A stretch of 64,000 nt of DNA from NCBI GenBank assembly GCA_934757255.1, contig CAKVLL010000002.1, positions 1 to 64,000 of the forward strand, given 5' to 3'. The position numbers were made by a program, and so were the translations under genes. Below the pieces are notes generated by a model, which was given only the letters and a program-made list of their open reading frames with translations, was not told the origin of the DNA and did no database searches. Below are positions 13,218-21,851 of this stretch, piece after piece (the first letter of the stretch is position 1; the number at the start of each line of letters is the position of its first letter). This DNA is from an uncultured Candidatus Melainabacteria bacterium. GTDB lineage: Bacteria > Cyanobacteriota > Vampirovibrionia > Gastranaerophilales > Gastranaerophilaceae.

Positions 13218-14549
13218 ATGTCATCTAATGATAGGTTAAAATGTTCATTTTGCGGTAAAACGCAAGATCAGGTAAAAAAATTAATTGCAGGCCCTGATGT
13301 ATTCATTTGTGATGAATGTGTAGAGTTATGCAACGAAATTTTAGATGAAGAATTTTTTGAACAAAAAGAAAAAACAGGCGAAAAATCTGAAAAGAAAACA
13401 GAAGATGTTGAAGATAAGCCAATTCCTAAACCACATGAAATTAAAGAATACTTGGATCAACATATAGTCGGACAAGACGATGCTAAAAAAGTTCTTTCTG
13501 TAGCTGTTTATAACCACTACAAACGCTTGAAACACAACCAAAAAGGCGATACAAACGGTGTTGAAATTCAAAAATCAAACATCTTGCTCGTTGGTCCAAC
13601 CGGTAGTGGTAAAACTTTGTTGGCTCAAACTTTAGCTAAAATGCTTGACGTTCCGTTTGCTGTAGCTGACGCGACAACATTAACAGAAGCAGGTTATGTT
13701 GGCGATGACGTTGAAAACATTCTTTTAAGATTGTATCAAAACGCTGATTATGATGCTAAAAAAGCAGAAAAAGGTATTATCTATATTGATGAAATTGATA
13801 AAATTGCAAGAAAATCAGAAAATACATCAATCACAAGAGATGTTTCTGGTGAAGGCGTTCAACAAGCATTATTGAAACTTATTGAAGGTACTTTATCAAA
13901 TGTTCCTCCTCAAGGTGGAAGAAAACATCCTCAGCAAGAAATGATTCAAATTGATACAAGCAACATCTTGTTTATCGTTGGTGGTGCGTTCGTTGATTTA
14001 GACAAAATCATTGAACACCGCGTTAAAGATGGTACTTCAATCGGCTTTGGAAAATCTGCACCAACTCAAGCTGAAAAAGAACAAGCTGCTGCAAAACTTC
14101 TTAAGAAACTACAACCGGAAGATTTACTTAAATTCGGTTTAATTCCTGAATTTATTGGTCGTATTCCTGTTTATGCGGTTTTAGATGCTTTAGATGAAAA
14201 AACATTAAAAATGATTTTAACAGAGCCTAAGAACGCTGTATTGAAGCAATACAAATGCTTAATGGAAATGGATGGCGTTGATTTAGAATTTGAACCTGAT
14301 GCAATTGATTTGATTGCGAAAAAAGCAATTAAGCGTAAAACCGGTGCAAGAGCGCTTCGTTCAATTGTAGAAGAATTAATGCTTGATGTTATGTATGATA
14401 TTCCTACAAAACACGATATCACTAAGTTTGTTGTTACAAAGGATATGGTAGAAAAGCAAGATGAAATAGATAATACAGCAGAACTAATTCATTTACCACA
14501 AAGTAACGCTTCAAGCAATTCAGAGAAAACAAGAGCAGAAATAGCTTAA
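13218..14549 (+). CDS. clpX: ATP-dependent Clp protease ATP-binding subunit ClpX
   Basis: 443 residues from the ATG at 13218, preceded by AGGAGA; an upstream in-frame start at 13140 lies in repeat sequence. The N-terminal zinc-binding domain has C..C (CSFCGK) and C..C (CDECVELC). The AAA+ domain shows Walker A GPTGSGKT, Walker B IIYIDEIDKI, the RDVSGEGVQQALLKL pore/sensor region and sensor 2 GARALRS. The IGF loop that docks on ClpP is present as IGFGKS. It unfolds substrates and threads them into ClpP. The gene follows clpP in the same direction and ends at a strong terminator. Confidence 0.95.
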   Translation: MSSNDRLKCSFCGKTQDQVKKLIAGPDVFICDECVELCNEILDEEFFEQKEKTGEKSEKKTEDVEDKPIPKPHEIKEYLDQHIVGQDDAKKVLSVAVYNHYKRLKHNQKGDTNGVEIQKSNILLVGPTGSGKTLLAQTLAKMLDVPFAVADATTLTEAGYVGDDVENILLRLYQNADYDAKKAEKGIIYIDEIDKIARKSENTSITRDVSGEGVQQALLKLIEGTLSNVPPQGGRKHPQQEMIQIDTSNILFIVGGAFVDLDKIIEHRVKDGTSIGFGKSAPTQAEKEQAAAKLLKKLQPEDLLKFGLIPEFIGRIPVYAVLDALDEKTLKMILTEPKNAVLKQYKCLMEMDGVDLEFEPDAIDLIAKKAIKRKTGARALRSIVEELMLDVMYDIPTKHDITKFVVTKDMVEKQDEIDNTAELIHLPQSNASSNSEKTRAEIA

Positions 14550-14581
14550 ACAAAATAAAAATTTTAATATATAAAACTAAA

Positions 14582-14615
14582 AACAGTGGTATCTCATAAC
14601 TACCACTGTTTTTTA
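14582..14615 (+). terminator. Terminator after clpX
   Basis: AACAGTGGTA pairs with TACCACTGTT around about 10 nt, followed by T6. Confidence 0.9.
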
Positions 14616-14653
14616 TTACTCTTTATTGGACATCTTTAGGTTATATCTCTACA

Positions 14654-14932
14654 CTACTGTGCAAATTCGCCAGTATAAAAACCCATAAGATTCGCCAATC
14701 TGTGCTGTTTTTCTGCAGCTCTTTCAATATTTTGCTTGATTTCATCAAGTTCTTTTAATAATGTATTTAAATCTTTACGTCGCTTGCTCTCTAGGCGTTC
14801 CTCCTTAATTATGTGCGGACTTTCGTTCTCTGATTTACTGACCTCCTTATTTAATGTACTATCTATCTCGTCCAAATTAATTTCTATCCAATTTGGCGAA
14901 AAACATTTGTTTTTGTAATCTTGTTTATTCAT
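14654..14932 (-). CDS. Small charged coiled-coil protein, unknown
   Basis: 92 residues. A GTG codon at 14935 and an ATG at 14932 are both possible starts, with a run of six G upstream. The C-terminal half, with NTLLKELDEIKQNIERAAEK, has heptad spacing and may form a coiled coil. The N-terminal half is acidic and polar. No membrane segment or known motif. Only 10 nt separate it from the upstream gene, so the two form an operon. Confidence 0.6.
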   Translation of the reverse strand: MNKQDYKNKCFSPNWIEINLDEIDSTLNKEVSKSENESPHIIKEERLESKRRKDLNTLLKELDEIKQNIERAAEKQHRLANLMGFYTGEFAQ

Positions 14933-14942
14933 CACGCCCCCC

Positions 14943-15113
14943 TTAATTCTTTTCAGGTCTAAATTTGCTGATAAAATTTGATACTAACCACGCAAAATTA
15001 GTTGCGGCTTTTTTACATTCTAAATAATCTTTTTTTACCTTTTGAAATTCTTCTGAATTAAAGTTAAATGCTGTCATTTCAGAATATTCAATTAGTGCTT
15101 CATGTTCGTCCAT
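14943..15113 (-). CDS. Small protein of unknown function, first gene of a two-gene operon
   Basis: 56 residues from the ATG at 15113, preceded by AGAGGT; the TTG at 15131 would add six residues. The sequence is helical and mixed charged, starting MDEHEALIEYSEMTAF with a middle KVKKDYLECKKAATNFAW. It may be a phage or plasmid-like accessory protein, but no family is recognised. It is divergent from the comF-like gene. Confidence 0.55.
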   Translation of the reverse strand: MDEHEALIEYSEMTAFNFNSEEFQKVKKDYLECKKAATNFAWLVSNFISKFRPEKN

Positions 15114-15289
15114 ACCATACCTCTTAATCAACTGCTATACACAATGTTTTTGTTTTTTCTTTTTTCCTTTTTGCTTACATTTTTGTTAACGGCATTTTTT
15201 TGAAAAACTTTAGGGTTTTTGAACGATTATTTACAATTTGTTACATTATTGTACTAAAATTCAATAATAACTTGAATTCATTTTTTATA

Positions 15290-15295
15290 TATAAT
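15290..15295 (+). promoter_or_regulatory. TATAAT -10 box, leaderless comF-like gene
   Basis: TATAAT ends 6 nt before the ATG at 15302 and no Shine-Dalgarno intervenes. Confidence 0.6.
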
Positions 15296-15301
15296 TAAAT
15301 T

Positions 15302-15946
15302 ATGAAAAAATTTTTACTCTCACTCCTCGATTTAATCTACAGAAAAAAATGTTATTTCTGCTCGTCATCCAAATATTCACTAAAAATGTGTCCTAAATGC
15401 TACGACAAACTTTCATTCAGTGATATTCGCGCACAAAGAATTATAGATGGAGTGAATATATTTTGTGCCGGAAGCTACGATAAAATCTTACAAAAACTTA
15501 TACGCGGACTTAAGTACCATAACCAGAGAGAATTAGCTTTTTATCTGGCAAAATTTATGTATGAATATTGGATTAAACTTGAAGATAGTCGCGATTTTCA
15601 GGTTGTAGCAGTTCCTCTACATATAAACCGAATGAAAAAGCGCAAATACAATCACATGGAACTTGTTGCAGAAGAATTTTGTAAAATGTCCGGCTTGACC
15701 CCAAATTTTGAGTTAATTAAGAGGGTTAAAGATACAAAACCTCAATATAAACTTTCAAGAAAACAAAGACTCGAAAACTTGCATGAAGCTTTTGAAGTTG
15801 ATACTGCGAAAGATTTGGGCAAGCCAATTTTAATATTGGATGATATCTGCACAACCGGTTCTACGTTTGAAGAAATGATAAAAATTTTGAAAAAACATAG
15901 CAAAAACGAAATAGTTTGTATGGCATCTTCATCACCGGTGTGTTAA
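15302..15946 (+). CDS. ComF-family amidophosphoribosyltransferase-like protein
   Basis: 214 residues. The N-terminal C..C ... C..C zinc site (CYFCSS, KMCPKCYDKL) is followed by the phosphoribosyltransferase domain. In that domain VVAVPLHINRMKKRKYNHMEL is the ComF signature and ILILDDICTTGSTFEE is the PRPP-binding loop. ComF proteins take part in DNA uptake during natural competence, possibly in handling single-stranded DNA in the cytoplasm. No other competence genes are in view. It is followed after 56 bp by the SIS-domain gene. Confidence 0.9.
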   Translation: MKKFLLSLLDLIYRKKCYFCSSSKYSLKMCPKCYDKLSFSDIRAQRIIDGVNIFCAGSYDKILQKLIRGLKYHNQRELAFYLAKFMYEYWIKLEDSRDFQVVAVPLHINRMKKRKYNHMELVAEEFCKMSGLTPNFELIKRVKDTKPQYKLSRKQRLENLHEAFEVDTAKDLGKPILILDDICTTGSTFEEMIKILKKHSKNEIVCMASSSPVC

Positions 15947-15954
15947 AATAAGTA

Positions 15955-15996
15955 TGGATGAGTTTCAACAAATAAGAGCATACTTAACAAAATAGG
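15955..15996 (+). other. Possible 13-codon upstream ORF before the SIS gene
   Basis: ATG at 15955 encodes MDEFQQIRAYLTK, and the TAG stop falls inside the AGGAGAG ribosome site of the next gene. A TAAAAT box lies just upstream. It may be a coupled leader peptide or chance. Confidence 0.2.
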
Positions 15997-16002
15997 AGAG
16001 CT

Positions 16003-17082
16003 ATGTTTAATAAAAAACCTAAAACAAACATGGAGTTAGAAATTATTGAGCAATCAAAAATTATTCCTTACATTTTAGCGAAGTATATTAATCCACAAAC
16101 CGGTGAAATTAAGCTTGACTTACCTTCTAATATTACCAAAATTGTACTTGTCGCAAGCGGCTCTTCTTATCATTGTGCAAGATTTGCAGTTGATTTACTG
16201 GAAAAAATTTCAAAAATCGAGTCAAGAGCAATATATTCCAGTGAATTTTTGCTAAAAAATGTAATTCCACACGACGAAAATACGCTTTATATTTTTATAA
16301 CTCAATCCGGCGAAACCAGTGATACAATAAAATCTGTTGAAAAAGTCAAATCGCTTTCAAATCTTCCGACACTTTGTATAACAAATAACGAAAACTCAAC
16401 AATTTGGAATTTATGTGACTACAAAGTTGCTTGCTACGCTGGTGTTGAACAAGGAATCGCAGCTACAAAATCTTTCACATCGCAAATGCTTTGCCTAATT
16501 TTGATTTCGCTTAGACTTGTTGAAAATGTTCATGGAATGGAAGCTACAAAAGATTATAAACAATCACTATTTAGCCTTCCGGCAATAGTTGAAAAAGCAC
16601 TGGCAAAACGTGATGACATAAGAGATTTGGCAAGTTTTTTGGCAAAGGAAAACTTGATTGTAATAACAGCGGACGGAATTTCTTATTCTCTAGCAAAAGA
16701 AGCTGCTCTTAAGACAAAAGAAACTTCATATAAAAATATTAGTGCGGCAATTCTTGGCGAATTTATGCACGGACACGTTGCGATTTTCAACAATAAAGGC
16801 ACATTGATTTATATTGCAGTCGACAAAATTTCTAAGCGCTCTTGCGAAAACTTGAAGAAAATAAAAGCAGATTACAATCCCAAATTGGTTATTATCGGCC
16901 CTTGCGAGAGCGATTTAAAAGTGGATTTCAACATAAATATTTTGTGCGAAAACGAAATTCAACAAATGTTTGCAAATGTCCTCATTTGTCAACAATTAGC
17001 ACTAGATATCGCACTTAAACTCAAACGCAATGTAGACCATCCACGCGGATTGCATAAAGTTGTTGTAGATAAAAATATTTAA
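16003..17082 (+). CDS. SIS-domain sugar isomerase/deaminase (GlmS isomerase-like, no glutaminase)
   Basis: 359 residues with two SIS domains. The first has IVLVASGSSYHCARFAVDLL and FITQSGETSDTIKSV, the phosphosugar-binding Ser motifs. The second has KEAALKTKETSYKNISA and LGEFMHGHVAIF. The C-terminus VDHPRGLHKVV corresponds to the Lys-containing tail of GlmS (K-P-R-N-L-A-K-S-V). The glutamine amidotransferase half of GlmS is missing. It may therefore act as a glucosamine-6-phosphate deaminase or amino-sugar isomerase (GlmD/FrlB/AgaS-like) rather than a synthase. It lies between comF and xer with 9 nt to the latter. Confidence 0.8.
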   Translation: MFNKKPKTNMELEIIEQSKIIPYILAKYINPQTGEIKLDLPSNITKIVLVASGSSYHCARFAVDLLEKISKIESRAIYSSEFLLKNVIPHDENTLYIFITQSGETSDTIKSVEKVKSLSNLPTLCITNNENSTIWNLCDYKVACYAGVEQGIAATKSFTSQMLCLILISLRLVENVHGMEATKDYKQSLFSLPAIVEKALAKRDDIRDLASFLAKENLIVITADGISYSLAKEAALKTKETSYKNISAAILGEFMHGHVAIFNNKGTLIYIAVDKISKRSCENLKKIKADYNPKLVIIGPCESDLKVDFNINILCENEIQQMFANVLICQQLALDIALKLKRNVDHPRGLHKVVVDKNI

Positions 17083-17091
17083 GGTTTTGAA

Positions 17092-18003
17092 ATGCAAGAG
17101 AGCGAAAAACAGTATCTGGAAGAATTCAAAACATATTTGAGCGTTGAAAAAAACTTTTCTGAACATACGCTTTCTGCTTACAATTCAGATATTGTAAGCT
17201 ACATTTTGTGGCTAAACAATCAGAGTTGTCTGGATGTTGATTTCAATAAATTGCGCGAATACTTACATTTTATCCAAAGATTTGATTATAAAAAAACAAC
17301 AATTGCAAGAAAAATTGCTGCAATAAGAACATTCTATAAATTTTTATATAGAGAAAGATATATAGAATCAAATCCTGCAATTTCACTTTCTGCACCAAAA
17401 CGTCCAAAATCGTTGCCGAAATTCTTAACTCCGGAGGAAGTTGAACAGATTTTAAATAATGTAAAAATTGATACTCCGGCTGGGTTCCGCAATCGCGTCA
17501 TTCTTGAACTTCTTTGGGCAACAGGAATGCGTATTTCAGAATTAAGTAACCTGAATTTTGGAGATTTAAACCTAGAAGAGAACGAAATTCGTGTTTTCGG
17601 AAAAGGAGCAAAAGAAAGAATTGTACTAGTTTCAAATAGAGCAAAAGGATATTTATTACAATACATAAAATCCGCGAGAAACCTTATCGCACCAGAGTAC
17701 AATAATAGCGAAATCAATGATAATACGCCTTTGTTTATAAATAACACAGGTTATAGACTGCAAAATAAAACAGTTAGAAAAGTTTTAAATGAAATTGTAG
17801 AGAAAATCGAACTTCCTAAAAAAGTTACACCACACGTATTCAGACACAGCTTCGCAACAAAACTCATCGAAAATGGTGCAGACTTAAGAGTTGTACAAGA
17901 ACTTCTCGGTCATGCCGGAATTTCGAATACACAAATTTATACCCACATTTCTATGAAACACATGAAAGACGTATACGAAAACGCTCATCCACACGCACAT
18001 TAG
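17092..18003 (+). CDS. Tyrosine recombinase XerC/XerD
   Basis: 303 residues, typical of Xer. The N-terminal SAM-like core-binding domain occupies residues 1-95. The catalytic domain shows Arg in ATGMRISEL, Lys in VFGKGAKER, H-x-x-R in HVFRHSFATKL, His in LLGHAGI and nucleophile Tyr in TQIYTH. Xer recombinases resolve chromosome dimers at dif with FtsK. Because several Cyanobacteria and relatives have one Xer, I do not choose between XerC and XerD. The gene directly follows the SIS gene. It is unlikely to be a phage integrase given its length and operon. Confidence 0.9.
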   Translation: MQESEKQYLEEFKTYLSVEKNFSEHTLSAYNSDIVSYILWLNNQSCLDVDFNKLREYLHFIQRFDYKKTTIARKIAAIRTFYKFLYRERYIESNPAISLSAPKRPKSLPKFLTPEEVEQILNNVKIDTPAGFRNRVILELLWATGMRISELSNLNFGDLNLEENEIRVFGKGAKERIVLVSNRAKGYLLQYIKSARNLIAPEYNNSEINDNTPLFINNTGYRLQNKTVRKVLNEIVEKIELPKKVTPHVFRHSFATKLIENGADLRVVQELLGHAGISNTQIYTHISMKHMKDVYENAHPHAH

Positions 18004-18926
18004 CAAACCACCCTTTATTAGAGAGGTCGCAGCTGTTGGCGAGCGTGAACGAGCCTTACGAATGTGAGTGGGTTTCAGTTAATGAAAGATTGAAAATGGA
18101 AAGTGGAAAATTATTTAAAAATTTTCCGATACAATTTGCGTTAATTGGGTTTTCAGCCCAACAATAACGATTCAATGCTTTTAAACAGCATTCACTATCT
18201 TCATCAAATGAACGACATTTGCGCCGCGAACGTGCAGCGATTAGCTGCGATAGTGAGCCTCAGAGTGCAAGCTCTGCTTGCTGTCTTGGATTATTCGGGC
18301 GAACATAACATTTCAATAACAACAAATCCTTACGGATTTTACTTGTTATTTCCATGTTATTCGCTCATACGGACTTGCTCGCTCACGCTCAACATCGCCC
18401 TATCGAAAATCCGCTATATCCATTCAGACCACAACCGTAAGGTTGTAGAAAACAGTGCGTTATTTCTTTTCTTTTGCTTCGTTTTCTTTTCTTTAATCGC
18501 AAAAAGAAAAGAAAATGAAGAATTATTTTGAAATAAAAAAGTTTTTTGAAATGTCCTTTTCTTTCTATTTTGTTGCGATAAAAAGATTTCTCACTTTACT
18601 TCCAAGTTGGTAAGTGTACCTACAAGCTGAAAGTATTTACCCCAGAAAAGAACAAAAAGAAAGAGAAAACACGCTACCGCTTCCTACACTCTTACGAGCG
18701 TTAGATTAAATGGCTGATTAGCAAGCAGAGCTTGCTCTTTGACGCTCGCTAAAAAACGCTCGCGGCGTGAATGTCGTTCTATTTATAAAAATTATCATGG
18801 ACAGTAGAATGTAGGTTGGGCTTTCAGCCCAACAACAACTAGAAAGTGCGTGGACAAGTGTAAGCAACTCCCACCTTTTAGATATCTAAGATAATAGTAA
18901 AACGACATTCGTCCTATGATTGTCGT
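18004..18926. repeat. Gene-free repeat island
   Basis: It contains, in order: a family C repeat (18009-18076), a family E AT-rich arm (18089-18122), a TTGGG...CCCAA hairpin (18144-18160), a CGACATTTGCGCCGCGAACG arm near 18210, and a GTGCAAGCTCTGCTTGC palindrome. Next come CAGACCACAACCGTAAGGTTGT and an inverted TTTTCTTTT/AAAAGAAAA structure (18465-18525). Last are an opposing CGCGGCGTGAATGTCGTTCT arm near 18763 and a GTAG-headed hairpin at 18811. Parts recur at 55617-55780. Open frames here (for example 18145-18531) run through these repeats and have no coding character. Confidence 0.7.
18811..18833. repeat. GTAG-headed GTTGGGC palindrome (REP family H)
   Basis: GTAG (18811-18814) followed by GTTGGGC TTTCA GCCCAAC. 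This is a compact canonical REP form with a different stem from families F and G. Confidence 0.75.
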
Positions 18927-19265
18927 TTAAGAATACTTTTCCATCAATTTTCTTAAACGCTTATACTCTTTTCCCCATTTTTGCATAGAATCAATTACAG
19001 GCTTTAATGTATAACCTATATCTGTCAAATAATATTCAACCTTCGGAGGCAAACCTTCATACTCTTCTCTTACAACAAGCCCGTCTTCTTCAAGTTCTCG
19101 CAAACAATTCGTTAAAACTTTTGCAGTACAACCAAGATGACCTTTAAGCTCCAAAAAACGCATTTCTTTTTTTAACAACTCTTTTATAATTAAAATTTTC
19201 CACTTTGCTCCAACAAGTTGCAAAACTACACTTACTGGATTAATTGCCAAATCCTTGTATTGCAA
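18927..19265 (-). CDS. HxlR-family winged-helix regulator
   Basis: 112 residues starting with TTG at 19265, right after the stop of the upstream gene (TAA-TTG), with GAGGA upstream. The HxlR pattern is clear: LVGAKWKILIIKELLKKEMRF.EL, then KVLTNCLRELEEDGLV.R, then the wing PPKVEYYLTDIG and the dimer helix. HxlR proteins sense small reactive molecules or redox state and act as local repressors or activators. It is third in an operon with the unknown 107-residue gene and the DUF711 gene, and may control them. It lacks the single conserved N-terminal Cys of redox-sensing members. Confidence 0.85.
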   Translation of the reverse strand: MQYKDLAINPVSVVLQLVGAKWKILIIKELLKKEMRFLELKGHLGCTAKVLTNCLRELEEDGLVVREEYEGLPPKVEYYLTDIGYTLKPVIDSMQKWGKEYKRLRKLMEKYS

Positions 19266-19589
19266 TTATTTTTCCTCTTTTGATTTTTGAGCATCAGACC
19301 AAAGTTCTTTAAACTTTTCTTTAATCCCCATTCTACTAAACCATTTTATTACAAATCGCTCTTCATAACCTAAACCACCATTTATTTTTGAACAGTCAGA
19401 AAGATTAAATGCAGCTTCAGATATAGAAATTCTTACAAAAAAATGTGGTTGAACATATTTTGTCATATCCATCCAAACCTTGATATTATTATACTTTGCA
19501 TTGTTTACAGATTTTATATTGTGCGCATCAGACTGTTCTTGCACAATAAAACTTCTTAAACTATCTTCCATATCTTTAAATGTTGCCAT
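19266..19589 (-). CDS. Protein of unknown function between DUF711 and HxlR genes
   Basis: 107 residues, soluble, with AAGGA before the ATG. It has an aromatic-rich middle (YNNIKVWMDMTKYVQPHFFVRISISEAAFNL) followed by GGLGYEERFVIKWFSRMG. The middle suggests a small alpha-beta fold. It is spaced 15 nt after the DUF711 gene and ends exactly at the HxlR start, so it is part of the operon. No family recognised. Confidence 0.6.
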   Translation of the reverse strand: MATFKDMEDSLRSFIVQEQSDAHNIKSVNNAKYNNIKVWMDMTKYVQPHFFVRISISEAAFNLSDCSKINGGLGYEERFVIKWFSRMGIKEKFKELWSDAQKSKEEK

Positions 19590-19604
19590 ATTTTATCCTT
19601 AATT

Positions 19605-20972
19605 CTAATTGTTTAAGCTATGTATTGGCGCAGGAATTCTTCCACCTCTTTTAACAAAATTAGCTGAAGATAAAGAATTAACAGGCATTATCGGAGCTTC
19701 ACCCAATAATCCCCCAAAAACAACTTTCTCTCCAACCTTTTTATTTGGAGCCGGAATAATTCTTACTGCTGTTGTTTTTTTATTAATCATACCTATTGCC
19801 ATCTCATCAGCTATAATACCTGCTATAGTTGAACTTGGCGTATCGCCTGCAATCGCAATCATATCAAGTCCTACGGAACACACACAAGTCATCGCTTCTA
19901 ATTTATCAAATGTTAAATACCCATTAGTAGCAGCCTCAATCATACCTGCATCTTCTGAAACCGGAATAAAAGCACCAGAGAGCCCACCAACATAAGAACT
20001 TGCCATAATACCGCCCTTTTTAACAGCATCATTCAACATTGCAAGTGCCGCCGTAGTACCATGAGCACCAACATGTTCTAACCCCATCGCTTGAAAAATT
20101 TGTGCAACACTGTCGCCAACTGCCGGTGTTGGGGCAAGTGACAAATCTATAACCCCAAAAGGAACATCTAACATTTTAGCCATTTTTCTTCCAATGAGTT
20201 CGCCAGTCGTTGTTATCTTATAAGCAGTTTGTTTTATTTTATTGGAAAGAACGCCCAAATCCGCTTTTTCATCCAAATCTAATATTGAAGCACGCACAAC
20301 TCCTGGGCCTGAAACTCCTATATTTAAAGCACATTCCGGTTCACCATAACCACAATAAGCACCTGCCATAAACGGATTATCGCTAACCGAGTTACAGAAT
20401 ACAACAAGCTTAGCAGCACCTAAACCGTCTTTGTCGGCAGTCAATTCCGCTGATTTCTTGATTGTATCTGCCATTTTAAGAACAGCATCCATATTAATAC
20501 CGGCTTTTGAGGTTGCAACATTTACAGACGAACAAAGTCTTGTTGTAGTTGCTAAAGCCTCTGGGATAGCTTCTATCAGAGCCGTATCTCCTTGAGTGAA
20601 CCCTTTTTCTACAAGCGCAGAAAAGCCACCAATAAAATCAACCCCCAAATTATTCGCACATTCATCAAGCGTTTTTGCAATTTTTACATAATCTTTTATC
20701 TTACAAGCCTCTCCAATTAATGAAATAGGAGTTACAGCTATCCTCTTGTTAACAATAGGAATTGAATAATCATTTTCAATTTCGTTCGCATAACTTACAA
20801 GATTGTGAGCATACTTATCCAGTTTAAACTTTATTTTGTCGCAAACTGTTTCGACATTTTCACTAATACAATCGCGCAAACTCAACGCAAGCGTTACAGT
20901 TCTAATATCGAAATTGTAAAGCTTTATCATGTTTATTGTTTCTAAAATTAAATTTTCGTCAAAAATAGTCAT
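19605..20972 (-). CDS. UPF0210/DUF711 (PFL-like) family protein
   Basis: 455 residues, the family's usual length. Recognisable parts are ETINMIKLYNFDIRTVTLALSL at the N-terminus, the GFSALVEKGFTQGD motif, CSSVNVATSKAGINMDAV, a conserved NIGVSGPGVVRA strand and a C-terminal LGEAPIMPVN. Structures of this family resemble glycyl-radical-enzyme barrels, but no activity is established. In many bacteria the gene follows an ACT-domain gene; here it heads an operon with an unknown gene and an HxlR regulator. Confidence 0.9.
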   Translation of the reverse strand: MTIFDENLILETINMIKLYNFDIRTVTLALSLRDCISENVETVCDKIKFKLDKYAHNLVSYANEIENDYSIPIVNKRIAVTPISLIGEACKIKDYVKIAKTLDECANNLGVDFIGGFSALVEKGFTQGDTALIEAIPEALATTTRLCSSVNVATSKAGINMDAVLKMADTIKKSAELTADKDGLGAAKLVVFCNSVSDNPFMAGAYCGYGEPECALNIGVSGPGVVRASILDLDEKADLGVLSNKIKQTAYKITTTGELIGRKMAKMLDVPFGVIDLSLAPTPAVGDSVAQIFQAMGLEHVGAHGTTAALAMLNDAVKKGGIMASSYVGGLSGAFIPVSEDAGMIEAATNGYLTFDKLEAMTCVCSVGLDMIAIAGDTPSSTIAGIIADEMAIGMINKKTTAVRIIPAPNKKVGEKVVFGGLLGEAPIMPVNSLSSANFVKRGGRIPAPIHSLNN

Positions 20973-21100
20973 AATTTACTTTAGTTTAACATAATTTGCA
21001 GAAAAAATGAATAGATATGTTTTTTATTAGAAAACTAGTACAGTACTCTTCACAATTCATTATCCCAAAATTACGAATACAATATTCCAAAAATTTTTCA

Positions 21101-21109
21101 TGCTATAAT
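21101..21109 (+). promoter_or_regulatory. Extended -10 box upstream of nusB
   Basis: TGCTATAAT. The short leader carries AGGAGA before the ATG at 21139. Confidence 0.6.
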
Positions 21110-21138
21110 AATTACACAAATTAAAATAGGAGAAATTT

Positions 21139-21801
21139 ATGCAAGCTAGACGCGCAGCTAGAGAATTAGCACTTATATTATTTTCACAATTCGATAAAGA
21201 AATTACAAGATATTCAAAAAAAGATTTTGAAGATATCATGCTTAAATCAGTTAGAATTCTTTCAAATTCAGCATCAGAAGAATTGAATTTGACAGTTGGT
21301 TCTTTAATAGATATTAAAGAAGCTTTAGATACTTATGAAGCAGAACACGAGTCAAACTTATCAAGACCAATGGGTGCAAAAAATAAGCCTGTTCAGATTC
21401 CAATGACAGATGAGATGATTGCAAAAGTTGATACAATGCTTGATGTTGCAGAAAAAGCACTTTTAGCATTAGAAATAGCTGAATTTACAACATTGGAAAA
21501 TCAATCCGATGTTAAAAATTACACAATTGAAATTGCTGAACAATTCAAAATTAACCACGAAGCAATTGATAAAGAAATTCAAAAATACGCAAACGGTTGG
21601 GATATTTCAAGACTTGTTAAAATCGACAAAGATATCTTAAGAATTGCGATTACTGAATTACTTTACACAAAAGGCGCACCATTAAAGGTTGTTGTTGATG
21701 AAGCAGTTGAATTGGCAAAAAAATATTCAACAGAAGATTCTTCGTCTTTTGTAAACGGAATTTTGGCAAAAGTTATCGTAGAAAACGGATTGAAAGGGTA
21801 G
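21139..21801 (+). CDS. nusB: Transcription antitermination factor NusB, extended cyanobacterial type
   Basis: 220 residues, well above the 140-160 of most NusB proteins and like cyanobacterial forms. The N-terminal RRAARELALILFSQFD is the RNA-binding start of NusB. After an insert of about 60-70 residues (around 45-115) the typical C-terminal half follows: WDISRLVKIDKDILRIAITELLY..GAPLKVVVDEAVELAKKYS, then SSFVNGILAKV. NusB with NusE binds boxA RNA to allow rRNA antitermination. Own promoter. It precedes ftsY. Confidence 0.9.
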   Translation: MQARRAARELALILFSQFDKEITRYSKKDFEDIMLKSVRILSNSASEELNLTVGSLIDIKEALDTYEAEHESNLSRPMGAKNKPVQIPMTDEMIAKVDTMLDVAEKALLALEIAEFTTLENQSDVKNYTIEIAEQFKINHEAIDKEIQKYANGWDISRLVKIDKDILRIAITELLYTKGAPLKVVVDEAVELAKKYSTEDSSSFVNGILAKVIVENGLKG

Positions 21802-21813
21802 TTCCTAAAAATT

Positions 21814-21847
21814 CCCTCTCCTAGGGAGAGGGCAAGGGTGAGGGTTT
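21814..21847. repeat. Family D repeat between nusB and ftsY
   Basis: CCCTCTCCTAGGGAGAGGG followed by CAAGGGTGAGGG. Its last GAGGG lies 9 nt before the TTG start of ftsY and is the only purine-rich block available as ribosome site. Confidence 0.75.
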
Positions 21848-21851
21848 TTCT

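Noticed and set aside
17092..18003. Phage integrase for the accessory island
   Set aside because: Its length, domain pattern and operon position are those of a chromosomal Xer recombinase, and it lies 7 kb from the island with housekeeping genes between.
18145..18531. 128-codon open frame in the repeat island
   Set aside because: It runs through several palindromic repeats, has no ribosome site, and its translation has no protein-like pattern.
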